A stretch of DNA of 64,000 nt from Mycobacterium triplex (GTDB lineage Bacteria; Actinomycetota; Actinomycetes; Mycobacteriales; Mycobacteriaceae), in the NCBI RefSeq assembly GCF_000689255.1, contig NZ_HG964446.1:2534057-2598056 (forward strand). Direction: 5' to 3'. A model generated the notes under the pieces. It worked only from the letters and a program-made list of their open reading frames with translations, made no database searches and was not told the origin of the DNA. Shown in pieces: positions 27,174 through 34,386 of this stretch. Each line of letters starts with the position of its first letter. The first letter of the stretch is position 1. The translations under genes and the position numbers were made by a program.

Positions 27174-28204
27174 CGGCGGGGAAGCCCGCCGGAGACCATC
27201 AGGCGGAAGTAGTCGAACGACGTATCGCTGCCCACCGCCAGTCGCGGCAGCGCCATCGGATCGCAGCGGCGGTCGGCGAAGCCCGGCGCGGTCGACAGCG
27301 CCCACCGCACGCCGCGGCCACGCAGCGCGTCCTGCGCGCGGGCGTCGAAATCCTGCGCGCGGCCGTTGGGGTAGGCGAAAATCGTTGGTGTTCGGCCGGT
27401 CTCACGTTCCAGAGCCGCACAGGACTCCGCGATTTCACGCTCGATCTTGTCGTCGCTGCAGCGGGACAGGATCGGATGCGTCACCGAGTGCGGATACAAC
27501 GTCACCAGCCCGTCGGCGGCCATCTCGCGCGCGTCGGCCCAGGACAGCATCCGGAACGGACCCGCGTCGCGGCCCTCGCGCCAGCCCAGTGCGTCGACGA
27601 CGTCGTCCAGCACCGCGATCCGTCGCGCGTCGTTCAGGTCTTTCAACCGCTGCACCACGGTGGCGTAGACCTTGCCGCGCTCGGCCGTGCCGGCAAGCGA
27701 ACGCATACCCAGCCCCAGTGCGGTGAGATCGGCCTCGGTCGCGGTGGTGTGTGCGATCGCGAGCCAAAGCCGGTCGGGCCAAAGGGTTTCGCCGCTGCCC
27801 ATCGGGCCCGTCGCCAGGAACACCGCCGCGGGCAGACCCAGCTCGCGCAGCACCGGGACGGCGTGTGTGGCGAGATTGCGGGTGCCGTCGTCGAAGGTGA
27901 TCGCCATCGCGCGCGGCGGCAAACTCTGGGCCCAGAGCCGATCCAGCGCCTCCTCGAGCGGAAGGACGTTGAAGTGCTCGCGGATGTATTCGAGTTGACG
28001 GCGGTACATCGCCGAGTCCGCGACATGCCAGCACGCCGGCGACAGCGGTTCGTCTTCCACTCCGTGGTACATCATGATCCCGAGCACATCGCGGTGTCGC
28101 CGCCGGGCAAGCGCCGGTACTCCGGCGGCGCAAAGCATCCCGGCCGCGGCGTTCTTGATGGTCGTCCGGGTCGCGGGCGAGACGAGGTCGGTCAGGCGTG
28201 CCAT
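27170..28204 (-). CDS. Polysaccharide deacetylase (NodB/CE4 family)
   Basis: 344 residues from ATG 28204. The NodB domain has MAITFDDGTRN (motif 1, metal and catalytic Asp) and LYPHSVTHPILS (motif 2, HxxxH metal ligands). IMMYHGVEDEPLSP near the N-terminus is typical of the xylanase/chitin-deacetylase-like subfamily found beside surface-polysaccharide genes. It removes N- or O-acetyl groups from glycans. No clear signal peptide is visible, so location is uncertain. TAGAGT (minus strand, 28215-28220) lies ten bases before the start. Confidence 0.88.
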   Translation of the reverse strand: MARLTDLVSPATRTTIKNAAAGMLCAAGVPALARRRHRDVLGIMMYHGVEDEPLSPACWHVADSAMYRRQLEYIREHFNVLPLEEALDRLWAQSLPPRAMAITFDDGTRNLATHAVPVLRELGLPAAVFLATGPMGSGETLWPDRLWLAIAHTTATEADLTALGLGMRSLAGTAERGKVYATVVQRLKDLNDARRIAVLDDVVDALGWREGRDAGPFRMLSWADAREMAADGLVTLYPHSVTHPILSRCSDDKIEREIAESCAALERETGRTPTIFAYPNGRAQDFDARAQDALRGRGVRWALSTAPGFADRRCDPMALPRLAVGSDTSFDYFRLMVSGGLPRR

Positions 28205-28328
28205 TAATTTCCGAACTCTAGCGAGCCCGGCCGATCCGGCGTGGCAACTCCCGCCGCCGATTTTGCTACAGCCGGTCGCGAGGCCCGCCGTTTGCTTCCA
28301 GTTCACCTAGAAGTTGGAGGGTGAATCT

Positions 28329-28673
28329 ATGCTCACACCCATGAAAACAGCACTAGCGGCGTCCTCCATCGCCCTGTCCGCACTGCTGTGTTCAGTGCCA
28401 GCAGTCGCCAACGCCGACCCGGAGCATACGCCGGAGTACATCTCCTACCTCGACCAGAACAACATCCATTACTCCAGCCACGAGACGATCGTCCACGTGG
28501 GAACAAACTTGTGCAATGAGCTGCGTAACAACCTCCTCCCACCGGATCAGGCCCTGCAGCGTATCCAGAACATGGGTTACACCCAGCAGCAGACGAAGAT
28601 GATCGCCTTCGCCGCGGTCGAGGCGTTCTGCCCGGACATGGATATCGACGCCCAGAAGGCGCCCAAGTCCTAG
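28329..28673 (+). CDS. Small secreted DUF732 protein
   Basis: 114 residues. MLTPMKTALAASSIALSALL is the signal peptide, cleaved near ANA-DP. The DUF732 domain has cysteines in GTNLCNELRNN and EAFCPDM and the segment YISYLDQNNIHYSS. GGAGG at 28316-28320, eight bases upstream, fixes ATG 28329 rather than the earlier in-frame codon. Base composition and sequence are distinct from the pair at 20703 and 21733, so it is a separate family branch. Unknown extracytoplasmic role. Confidence 0.87.
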   Translation: MLTPMKTALAASSIALSALLCSVPAVANADPEHTPEYISYLDQNNIHYSSHETIVHVGTNLCNELRNNLLPPDQALQRIQNMGYTQQQTKMIAFAAVEAFCPDMDIDAQKAPKS

Positions 28674-28864
28674 ACCGGCCACGCCGGGTCCGAGACCGTT
28701 CGTGACATCGCAGTCGCCGAACACCGCTTTCGGTGACGGTGATGTTATTTGCGTGAAAGTTTGCTGAGTGCGCGCATCCAATAGCCGTGTGGCGGAACCG
28801 GATACCCGAGCGGCCCCCCGACGGGCGGGCCGGGAGTTGACCTCCAAAGAAGTGCCCGCCTGGG

Positions 28865-28870
28865 TATGGT
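28865..28870 (+). promoter_or_regulatory. -10 element for leaderless PknD-like gene
   Basis: TATGGT six bases before GTG 28877, without a Shine-Dalgarno sequence. The 200-base gap upstream (28674-28876) contains no other gene. Confidence 0.5.
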
Positions 28871-28876
28871 GAGCCG

Positions 28877-30820
28877 GTGGAGGGAAAGGAGTTTGGCCGC
28901 TATCGGCTCGTCGAGTTGATGGGCCGGGGCGACCTGGGGGAGGTGTGGCGCGCGTATGACACCGAGACCGCCGATCGCACCGCCGCGATCAAGCTACTTC
29001 CGCCACAGCTGGCCGCCGACCCCGCGATCGCGGAGCAGTTCCGTCGGGAAGCGGCCGCGGCGGCACGGCTGAACAATCCGCACATCGTTCCCATCCACGG
29101 CTACGGCGAAATCGGCGAGCAGCTGTATCTCGACATGGAGTTCATCGATGGGCGCAATCTGCAAGAAGTGTTGGCGGACGGGCCGATCGAGCCCGCTCGT
29201 GCGGTGCGGATCATCGGGCAAGTCGCGCAGGCGCTGCACGCCGCGCACGGGGTCGGGCTGGTGCACGGCGATGTGAAACCCTCCGACATCCTGCTTGATC
29301 GCGACGACTCCGCCTACCTGGTCGATCTCGGGCTCGCCCGGTTGGCGCCCTGGTACGAAACGCGATTGGCGAACTCCGACAAGGAGATCGCCAGTTGGCA
29401 CTACATGGCGCCGGAGAGATCCGGGGCCCGCGAGGCCGACGCCCGCGCCGACATCTACTCGCTGGCTTGTGTCTTCTACGAATGCCTGACCGGACAGCCG
29501 CCCTTCGCCGGGGACACGTGGCTGTTCGCCGCGCATCTGAGCACCCCGCCGCCCCGGCCGTCCGCCAACCGACCCGGCGTGCCCCCGGGCCTCGACGCCG
29601 TCATCGCCACCGGCATGGCCAAAGATCCCGCCAACCGTTATGCGACCGCCATCGCGATGGCCGACGCCGCCCAGCACGCGATCGCCCCGCCCCCACTACG
29701 ACGCAAGCAGGTTCCTAACATGGCCAAACACGCTGTGCCCGACGGACAGCCACCGCAACCGGAGCCGCTTCCCGCCGCGAACCGGCACGTCGCGCCCCCA
29801 CCACCGCCCGTCACTTCGTATCTGGCGGTCGAAGCATCACCGGCCGAAGAGCCGTCGGACCTGGAACCGTTTAAGCAGCCGTGGCCCGACGAGGTCGAAA
29901 CCTCGCCACGGCGCCCGTGGTGGCGGCGGCCGGTCATCGTGATTCCTGCCGCGTTGTTGACGGCGGCGGTCGTGGTGGTCGCGGTCGTCGTGATCGTCGT
30001 GAGGTTCGAGAGCGGCCGGACCAAGCAGGCCGCTGTCCACCACGACCCCGTATTCGGCCCGCAAATCACGTTGCCGTTCAACGGGCTTGGCCACCCTGCC
30101 GATGTCGAGGTGGACCCCGCCGGCAACGTCTACGTCGCCGACGACATGAACAATCGAGTGCTGAAGCTGGCGGCCGGGTCGAGCACGGTGGTGCAGCTTC
30201 CGTTCACCGGCCTCAACTCGCCCGAGGGCGTGGCGGGGGATAGCGCCGGAAACCTGTATGTCGCCGACACCAACAACAATCGGGTGCTCAAGCTGGCGGC
30301 CGGCACGAACACCCCGATTGTGCTGCCGTTCAACGGACTGCACCGTCCCCAGGGGGTGGCGACGGACGATGCGGGCGCGCTGTATCTCGCCGACACCGAC
30401 GCCAACCGGGTGCTAGAGCTGACCCCCGGCTCGAACAGCCCGATCGAGCTGCCGTTCACCGGCCTCAACGGGCCCGAGGGGGTCGGGCTGGACAACGCCC
30501 GCAACGTCTACATCGCCGACTCGGGCAACAGCCGGGTGGTGAAGCTGGCGGCGGAGTCGGGCCGCCAGAGTGTGGTGCCGTTCAGCGGCCTGTTCAGACC
30601 CGGGGACCCGAGCGGTGTCGCGGTGGACAGCGGTGGTGACATCTTCGTCACCGACTACACCAACAATCGGGTGCTGAAGATGGAGGCCGGGACGGGCAGA
30701 CAGAGCGTGCTCCCTTTCGTCGGCCTCAACCACCCCAGCGGCATCGCCGTAGACAAGGCCGTCAACATCTTCGTCACCGACTACACCGGTGACCGGGTCG
30801 TGAAGCTGCCCGCCGAGTGA
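28877..30820 (+). CDS. PknD-like receptor kinase with NHL beta-propeller and divergent catalytic loop
   Basis: 647 residues: cytoplasmic kinase domain (about 8-270), Pro-rich linker, one membrane span (about 351-375), and an extracytoplasmic domain of six NHL repeats (e.g. LYVADTNNNRVLKLAAG), the architecture of M. tuberculosis PknD. The glycine loop GRGDLG (16-21), Lys39 and Glu58 are present. The catalytic loop reads HGDVKPSDILL: the HRD arginine is Gly131 and the metal-binding Asn is Asp137. DFG is DLG (150-152), and the activation segment lacks the TxT site and the GT before YMAPE. It may be a weak kinase or pseudokinase sensor paralogue. Confidence 0.9.
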   Translation: MEGKEFGRYRLVELMGRGDLGEVWRAYDTETADRTAAIKLLPPQLAADPAIAEQFRREAAAAARLNNPHIVPIHGYGEIGEQLYLDMEFIDGRNLQEVLADGPIEPARAVRIIGQVAQALHAAHGVGLVHGDVKPSDILLDRDDSAYLVDLGLARLAPWYETRLANSDKEIASWHYMAPERSGAREADARADIYSLACVFYECLTGQPPFAGDTWLFAAHLSTPPPRPSANRPGVPPGLDAVIATGMAKDPANRYATAIAMADAAQHAIAPPPLRRKQVPNMAKHAVPDGQPPQPEPLPAANRHVAPPPPPVTSYLAVEASPAEEPSDLEPFKQPWPDEVETSPRRPWWRRPVIVIPAALLTAAVVVVAVVVIVVRFESGRTKQAAVHHDPVFGPQITLPFNGLGHPADVEVDPAGNVYVADDMNNRVLKLAAGSSTVVQLPFTGLNSPEGVAGDSAGNLYVADTNNNRVLKLAAGTNTPIVLPFNGLHRPQGVATDDAGALYLADTDANRVLELTPGSNSPIELPFTGLNGPEGVGLDNARNVYIADSGNSRVVKLAAESGRQSVVPFSGLFRPGDPSGVAVDSGGDIFVTDYTNNRVLKMEAGTGRQSVLPFVGLNHPSGIAVDKAVNIFVTDYTGDRVVKLPAE

Positions 30821-30889
30821 TGTGCCCGGCAAGCGAAGAGTTGGCCAACTGATCACGTGCCGGATACCCGGTCATGGCACGGTAGCCGC

Positions 30890-31363
30890 GTGACAGCCGA
30901 ATCCCAGGTCAGCCGGATACGCGCGGTCGACCGATTTCACAAGTTCTGTGAAGCGGTCGTCAGCCGGCTTCCGTTCGGGCTGGGCTCGGTCATCGCCCCG
31001 ACGTTCCTCGGCTTCTGCCTGATCAACGGCTTCACCTTCGGCGTCGATCTCACGCTGCTCACCACGTTGCGCGACGGGCTCGACCTTCCGGTGCCGGTTG
31101 CCGTGACCGTCTCCTACGCGTGCGCCTTCGCGCTGAGCTATGTGCTCAACCGCACCTTCAACTTTCAGTCCCACGGCGCGGTAGGTTCCCAGGTCGCCGT
31201 CTACGTCGTCGTGGTCGTGGTCAACTACCTGGCTTTCATCCTCGGGGTGACCACCCTGTTGTCGGCCCTCGGCGTGCAATACCAACTGTCGCGCATCGTC
31301 GCGGGCATGTGCGAAGCGGTGTACATGTACAGCGCGATGCGCTGGGTGGTCTTCCGCCGCTGA
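30890..31363 (+). CDS. GtrA-family membrane protein
   Basis: 157 residues from GTG 30890; an earlier GTG at 30857 is in frame. Four hydrophobic segments, with NRTFNFQSHG between spans 2 and 3 and MRWVVFRR at the C-terminus, match GtrA proteins, which are thought to flip polyprenyl-linked sugars for cell-surface glycosylation. No glycosyltransferase is adjacent, so the partner is unknown. It follows the PknD-like gene by 69 bases on the same strand. Confidence 0.85.
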   Translation: MTAESQVSRIRAVDRFHKFCEAVVSRLPFGLGSVIAPTFLGFCLINGFTFGVDLTLLTTLRDGLDLPVPVAVTVSYACAFALSYVLNRTFNFQSHGAVGSQVAVYVVVVVVNYLAFILGVTTLLSALGVQYQLSRIVAGMCEAVYMYSAMRWVVFRR

Positions 31364-31428
31364 CCCGCGGTGCCCGCTGTGCGATCGCTGCCTAGGGTAG
31401 AAGCGACTCAGTGCAGAGGAGGCACCCG

Positions 31429-31782
31429 TTGAGCGAGCACGAAGTGAAGATGATCATCCTGTCCACCGACGACCTGGACGAATCGATCCGGTTCTACAGC
31501 GAGACCCTGGGCATGCCACTGAAATTCCGCGACGGCGCCCACTTCGCCGCCCTCGACGGCGGGCCGATCACCCTCGCGTTGGCGACCGATGTGGACCATC
31601 CCATCCCCGGGCAGGTCGTCGTCGGTATCAAGACCGCCGATGTGGACGGTGCGGCCAAGGCGGTCGAGGCCAGCGGTGGCGGCATCGTGAAAGGTCCGTA
31701 CGACGACGCCCACGAGCGTCGGGCCGTGGTCTACGACAACAAGGGCAACGGCGTGGTCTTCTACAAGCCGCTGGCTCGCTGA
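31429..31782 (+). CDS. VOC/glyoxalase-superfamily protein
   Basis: 117 residues from TTG 31429, chosen because AGAGGAGG lies directly upstream (31415-31422); an in-frame GTG at 31411 lacks one. The protein is a single betaalphabetabetabeta unit pair: MIILSTDDLDESIRFYSETLG is the typical first half and VVYDNKGNGVVFYKP the end. Such small proteins bind metal and act as glyoxalases, dioxygenases or antibiotic-binding proteins; metal ligands cannot be assigned with confidence. Convergent with phoU, 13 bases apart. Confidence 0.83.
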   Translation: MSEHEVKMIILSTDDLDESIRFYSETLGMPLKFRDGAHFAALDGGPITLALATDVDHPIPGQVVVGIKTADVDGAAKAVEASGGGIVKGPYDDAHERRAVVYDNKGNGVVFYKPLAR

Positions 31783-31795
31783 CAACCGCGCGGCG

Positions 31796-32443
31796 TCACG
31801 GAGCGCGGTGGGATCCGTTGGCTTGGAAGATAACCCGCTGACCCACCATCACGGCGTGATCGGCGAACCGTTCGTAGTAGCGGCTCAGCAAAGTGACGTC
31901 GACCGCGGCGGCGACGGTGTGCGACCATTGCCGGTCCATCAGGATCGTGAACACGAGGCGGTGTAGCTCGTCCATCGCGTCGTCGTCGTCGGCGAGCTCG
32001 GCGGCTTGCTCTGGATTTCCGGACAGCACGACCTTCGTCGCACTCCGGCTGAGATCCACGGCGATGCGGCCCATTTCGACGAAGCAGGGCTTGATGTCGT
32101 CAGGGAGCGCGCCCGCGGGATGTCGCAGTCGGGCGGTGTCGGCGACATGCAGGGCCAGGGCGGCCATGCGGTAGATGTCGGCGACGTTTTGCAGGCTGCC
32201 CAGGATCGCCCGCAAGTCGGTGGCGACCGGGGCCTGCAGGAGCAGCAGGTTGTAGGCGTCGGTCTCGGTCTGGGCGACGCGGGCGACGAAGTCCGGGTGG
32301 GCACTGATCACGGTTTCGGCCCGGACGAGGTCCGCGTCCAGCAGGGCTTCGGTGGCCTGGGCCATCGCGGTGCCGCTGAGGTCGCACATGTCGGCGATGT
32401 TGTGGCTGAGCGCCTCGAGCTGGTGATGAAATGCGGTCCGCAT
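31796..32443 (-). CDS. phoU: PhoU-family phosphate-signalling protein (PhoY-like)
   Basis: 215 residues from ATG 32443 ([12 protein letters not shown]). Two PhoU three-helix repeats are evident: [28 protein letters not shown] style segments around 65-105 and [17 protein letters not shown] near the C-terminus, with the E/DxxxD metal-cluster positions. PhoU proteins restrain the SenX3-RegX3/PhoR-type phosphate response and influence persistence. No pst genes are adjacent. It starts five bases after the DUF3349 gene, forming an operon. Confidence 0.9.
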   Translation of the reverse strand: MRTAFHHQLEALSHNIADMCDLSGTAMAQATEALLDADLVRAETVISAHPDFVARVAQTETDAYNLLLLQAPVATDLRAILGSLQNVADIYRMAALALHVADTARLRHPAGALPDDIKPCFVEMGRIAVDLSRSATKVVLSGNPEQAAELADDDDAMDELHRLVFTILMDRQWSHTVAAAVDVTLLSRYYERFADHAVMVGQRVIFQANGSHRAP

Positions 32444-32448
32444 GCGGA

Positions 32449-32757
32449 CTAGCGGTTCGCGTCGGGAGGCCAGCCGATGGCCTCCAAGCGACGCTGTACG
32501 CGGTCGATCTCGTCGTCCGACGGCGGTTCGTCGGTGATTCGTGTGATGGCCGAACCGATTTCGGCCGTAGCGATTTGCAGGTCGCCGCGCTCGACAAGCG
32601 CAGCGGCCACCGCGGACACCTGTTCGTCGGTCAACCGGCGGCGAAGCACCGCCAACAGCGCGAAGCAATCAGTTGGGGGAACCCCTTCCGGGTAGCCCGC
32701 CCGCACGAACTCCACCATCTTCATCACCAAGTCGGCGAGATTGATCCTGAGACTCAT
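32449..32757 (-). CDS. DUF3349 protein
   Basis: 102 residues from ATG 32757. A small helical protein of the mycobacterial DUF3349 family (as Rv0543c): [21 protein letters not shown] is the characteristic N-terminus, and [21 protein letters not shown] follows. Function unknown. The frame is open further upstream, but this start matches the family. Translationally adjacent to phoU. Confidence 0.85.
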   Translation of the reverse strand: MSLRINLADLVMKMVEFVRAGYPEGVPPTDCFALLAVLRRRLTDEQVSAVAAALVERGDLQIATAEIGSAITRITDEPPSDDEIDRVQRRLEAIGWPPDANR

Positions 32758-32942
32758 GGGACGCGGATGCCACCGATTCGGCCGTCTAAACGTGAACGCT
32801 TTCCCACCAGACGGTTGCCGACGGTGCACAGCAAGGGCCGTGACCTGCCCTGTTGGGGTGGTGCCGTGGGATCTCGGCAAGAAGTCGCGAAAACGGCACG
32901 GGAATCGAGGCCGAAAGCTAGCATCGTTTAATGGCCGACGAG

Positions 32943-32986
32943 GCGGCCACCGGGAGGATCCTCGGTGGCCGCTTCACTTAATTTTT
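32943..32986 (+). terminator. Intrinsic terminator-like hairpin
   Basis: A perfect 10-bp stem (GCGGCCACCG, 32943-32952; complement 32963-32972) with a 10-base loop, followed on the plus strand by TTCACTTAATTTTT. The nearest protein genes are transcribed away from it, so it would terminate an unannotated plus-strand transcript. Confidence 0.6.
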
Positions 32987-33176
32987 CGGCCGGCATCTCT
33001 TACCTATGCGCGGCGCTGCCGCCGAGTCTGCCTGTGTCCCAAGGCTATTGCAGTGGTCTTTAGTGGGTAGTCCCGATATTGCGGCTGGGCCCGGTACCAC
33101 ACATTCCGCCTCGGCGCACCGGGAAAATCGGGCGACCGCGAGAAATTCATATGTCTCCCGACCTGTGCTCGGTGAC

Positions 33177-33272
33177 CGATCTTGATCTGTCGGGCGAATG
33201 ACTCCGATTTCGCAGTTATCTGATCTTGATGACAGATTAATCTGATCTTGATTGCGCGCGATTGATCTTGAT
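33177..33272. repeat. Four direct repeats of (T/C)GATCTTGAT
   Basis: Copies at 33177-33186, 33221-33230, 33243-33252 and 33263-33272; the last three are spaced by 22 and 20 bp, about two helical turns. They lie in noncoding DNA about 170 bp downstream of the small membrane-protein gene. Iteron-like protein-binding sites are possible. Confidence 0.75.
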
Positions 33273-33445
33273 GGACGGCGAATTGACAAAACTGGATCGC
33301 CGCTAGTTGCTGGTCCATCGACCAGATCGCGGGCTCAGCGGGTTGACGTCGGCCGGCGGTTCGCCGATCGGATGGGTCGAACGCCTGGCGGACGGGAAAA
33401 CTCGGGAGGGGAGTTTTGGCTCGCCGGTGCTGGTAGAGGCGCTAA

Positions 33446-33625
33446 TTAGCGGGCGGAGTAGTGGTAGCCCAGCTTGGTCTGGCCGTCGGACGGGGAGTCG
33501 CAGGAGGAGCACTTGATTCCGCTCGCGTTGCCGGCGCACTCGCTGAAGCAACCGATGTTGCCGAGGCCGAAAACGAGCATGAATGCACCAATCATCGCCA
33601 CAACTATTAGCGCTATCGTCTGCAT
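33446..33625 (-). CDS. Small Cys-rich membrane protein
   Basis: 59 residues, not recognised. ATG 33625 (MQTIALIVVAM) has GGGAGGG immediately upstream; an in-frame ATG at 33643 adds six residues. One membrane span (ALIVVAMIGAFMLVFGLG) is followed by four cysteines in two close pairs (IGCFSEC and IKCSSCDSP) and a polar tail. The cysteines could form disulfides or bind metal outside the membrane. It is isolated between two gene-poor tracts. Confidence 0.6.
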   Translation of the reverse strand: MQTIALIVVAMIGAFMLVFGLGNIGCFSECAGNASGIKCSSCDSPSDGQTKLGYHYSAR

Positions 33626-34053
33626 TTCGCCCTCCCGCTGCAAACCTAATGATTTCCGCCCGGAGTACCCACAAACCTAAGACATCTAATCCGCCAAAAT
33701 CAAGAAACTCCACCGACTTTGGCGTCGATCAATGGCAACCAAATAACGTCTTGATAAATCCGTAAGTCTGTCCGCATTGAGAAATCCATACCTCCGCGTT
33801 TGACGCTCTGGTAAATTCCGCAATATGTAATTCCCCAGGTCTGCGCTGAGCGGCGAATTCATACCTGCAGGCTCTTTTCAGGCCGATAGTTACAACTGTC
33901 GGCATGTAGAACGTGCTGGAGGCCGGTTGTGAGCATGCGGCGCAGTTTCCCCATGCGCCTTGTTGGTGAAGTGCGTTCCGCACGGCGGGTGCATACGCTC
34001 CGGCTAATGATGCAGGCCTGGGGCCTGTCACCAGCCGGGAGGGAGATCCGACG
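33626..34053. other. 430-bp intergenic tract, relatively AT-rich
   Basis: No gene seen. Local composition is visibly lower in GC than the surrounding genes, and it contains an imperfect 20-bp dyad (33883-33902). It should carry the promoter of the WXG operon that starts at 34054. Confidence 0.55.
33883..33902. promoter_or_regulatory. 20-bp dyad upstream of WXG operon
   Basis: CCGATAGTT-AC-AACTGTCGG: nine-base arms with one mismatch around a two-base centre, about 150 bp before GTG 34054. Operator-like; no cognate regulator is adjacent. Confidence 0.5.
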
Positions 34054-34374
34054 GTGTCTGACATCAATATCGATGTGGAGCAGCTGACGAGTTCGGGAAG
34101 GCAGGTGAGCGGTCACGCCGAGGACCTGGCGGCGGGGTTCCTGACGGCCGACAACCGGATCGAGGCGGCTCAGTACGGTTGGGCCGGCATTTCGGCGATG
34201 GCGCTGAGCGCCCGGGCGGCTCGCTGGCTGCCGGTGGCGCAGGCGTTGGTGGGCAGGGTGGGCGATCACGGGTTCGCGCTGCAAGACGCCGCGGTCGCGC
34301 ATGCGGCGGCCGAGGCGCAACGCGCGCAGGCCCTTGCCGAGGTCGCTGGCGGTGCGGTCAGCGGTCGCGGCTGA
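34054..34374 (+). CDS. WXG100-like small protein (Rv2078-like)
   Basis: 106 residues from GTG 34054 with GGGAGGGAG upstream. It is an all-helical protein with a central YGWAGISAMA, which fits the WxG turn of type VII secretion targets, between two long helices. No signal peptide. Position and size match Rv2078, which precedes Rv2079 and lppJ in M. tuberculosis. It ends 12 bases before the hydrolase gene, so a partner or chaperone-like dimer with the hydrolase's own WXG region is likely. Confidence 0.75.
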   Translation: MSDINIDVEQLTSSGRQVSGHAEDLAAGFLTADNRIEAAQYGWAGISAMALSARAARWLPVAQALVGRVGDHGFALQDAAVAHAAAEAQRAQALAEVAGGAVSGRG

Positions 34375-34386
34375 GACCCGTGGGGC

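Larger units (their letters stand above)
32758..33445. other. Gene-poor 690-bp intergenic tract
   Basis: No convincing gene on either strand; the open frames here are short, antisense to one another and lack start signals. It holds a perfect hairpin with a T-rich tail (32943-32986) and a set of short direct repeats (33177-33272). The right half is less GC-rich than its neighbours. Confidence 0.6.
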
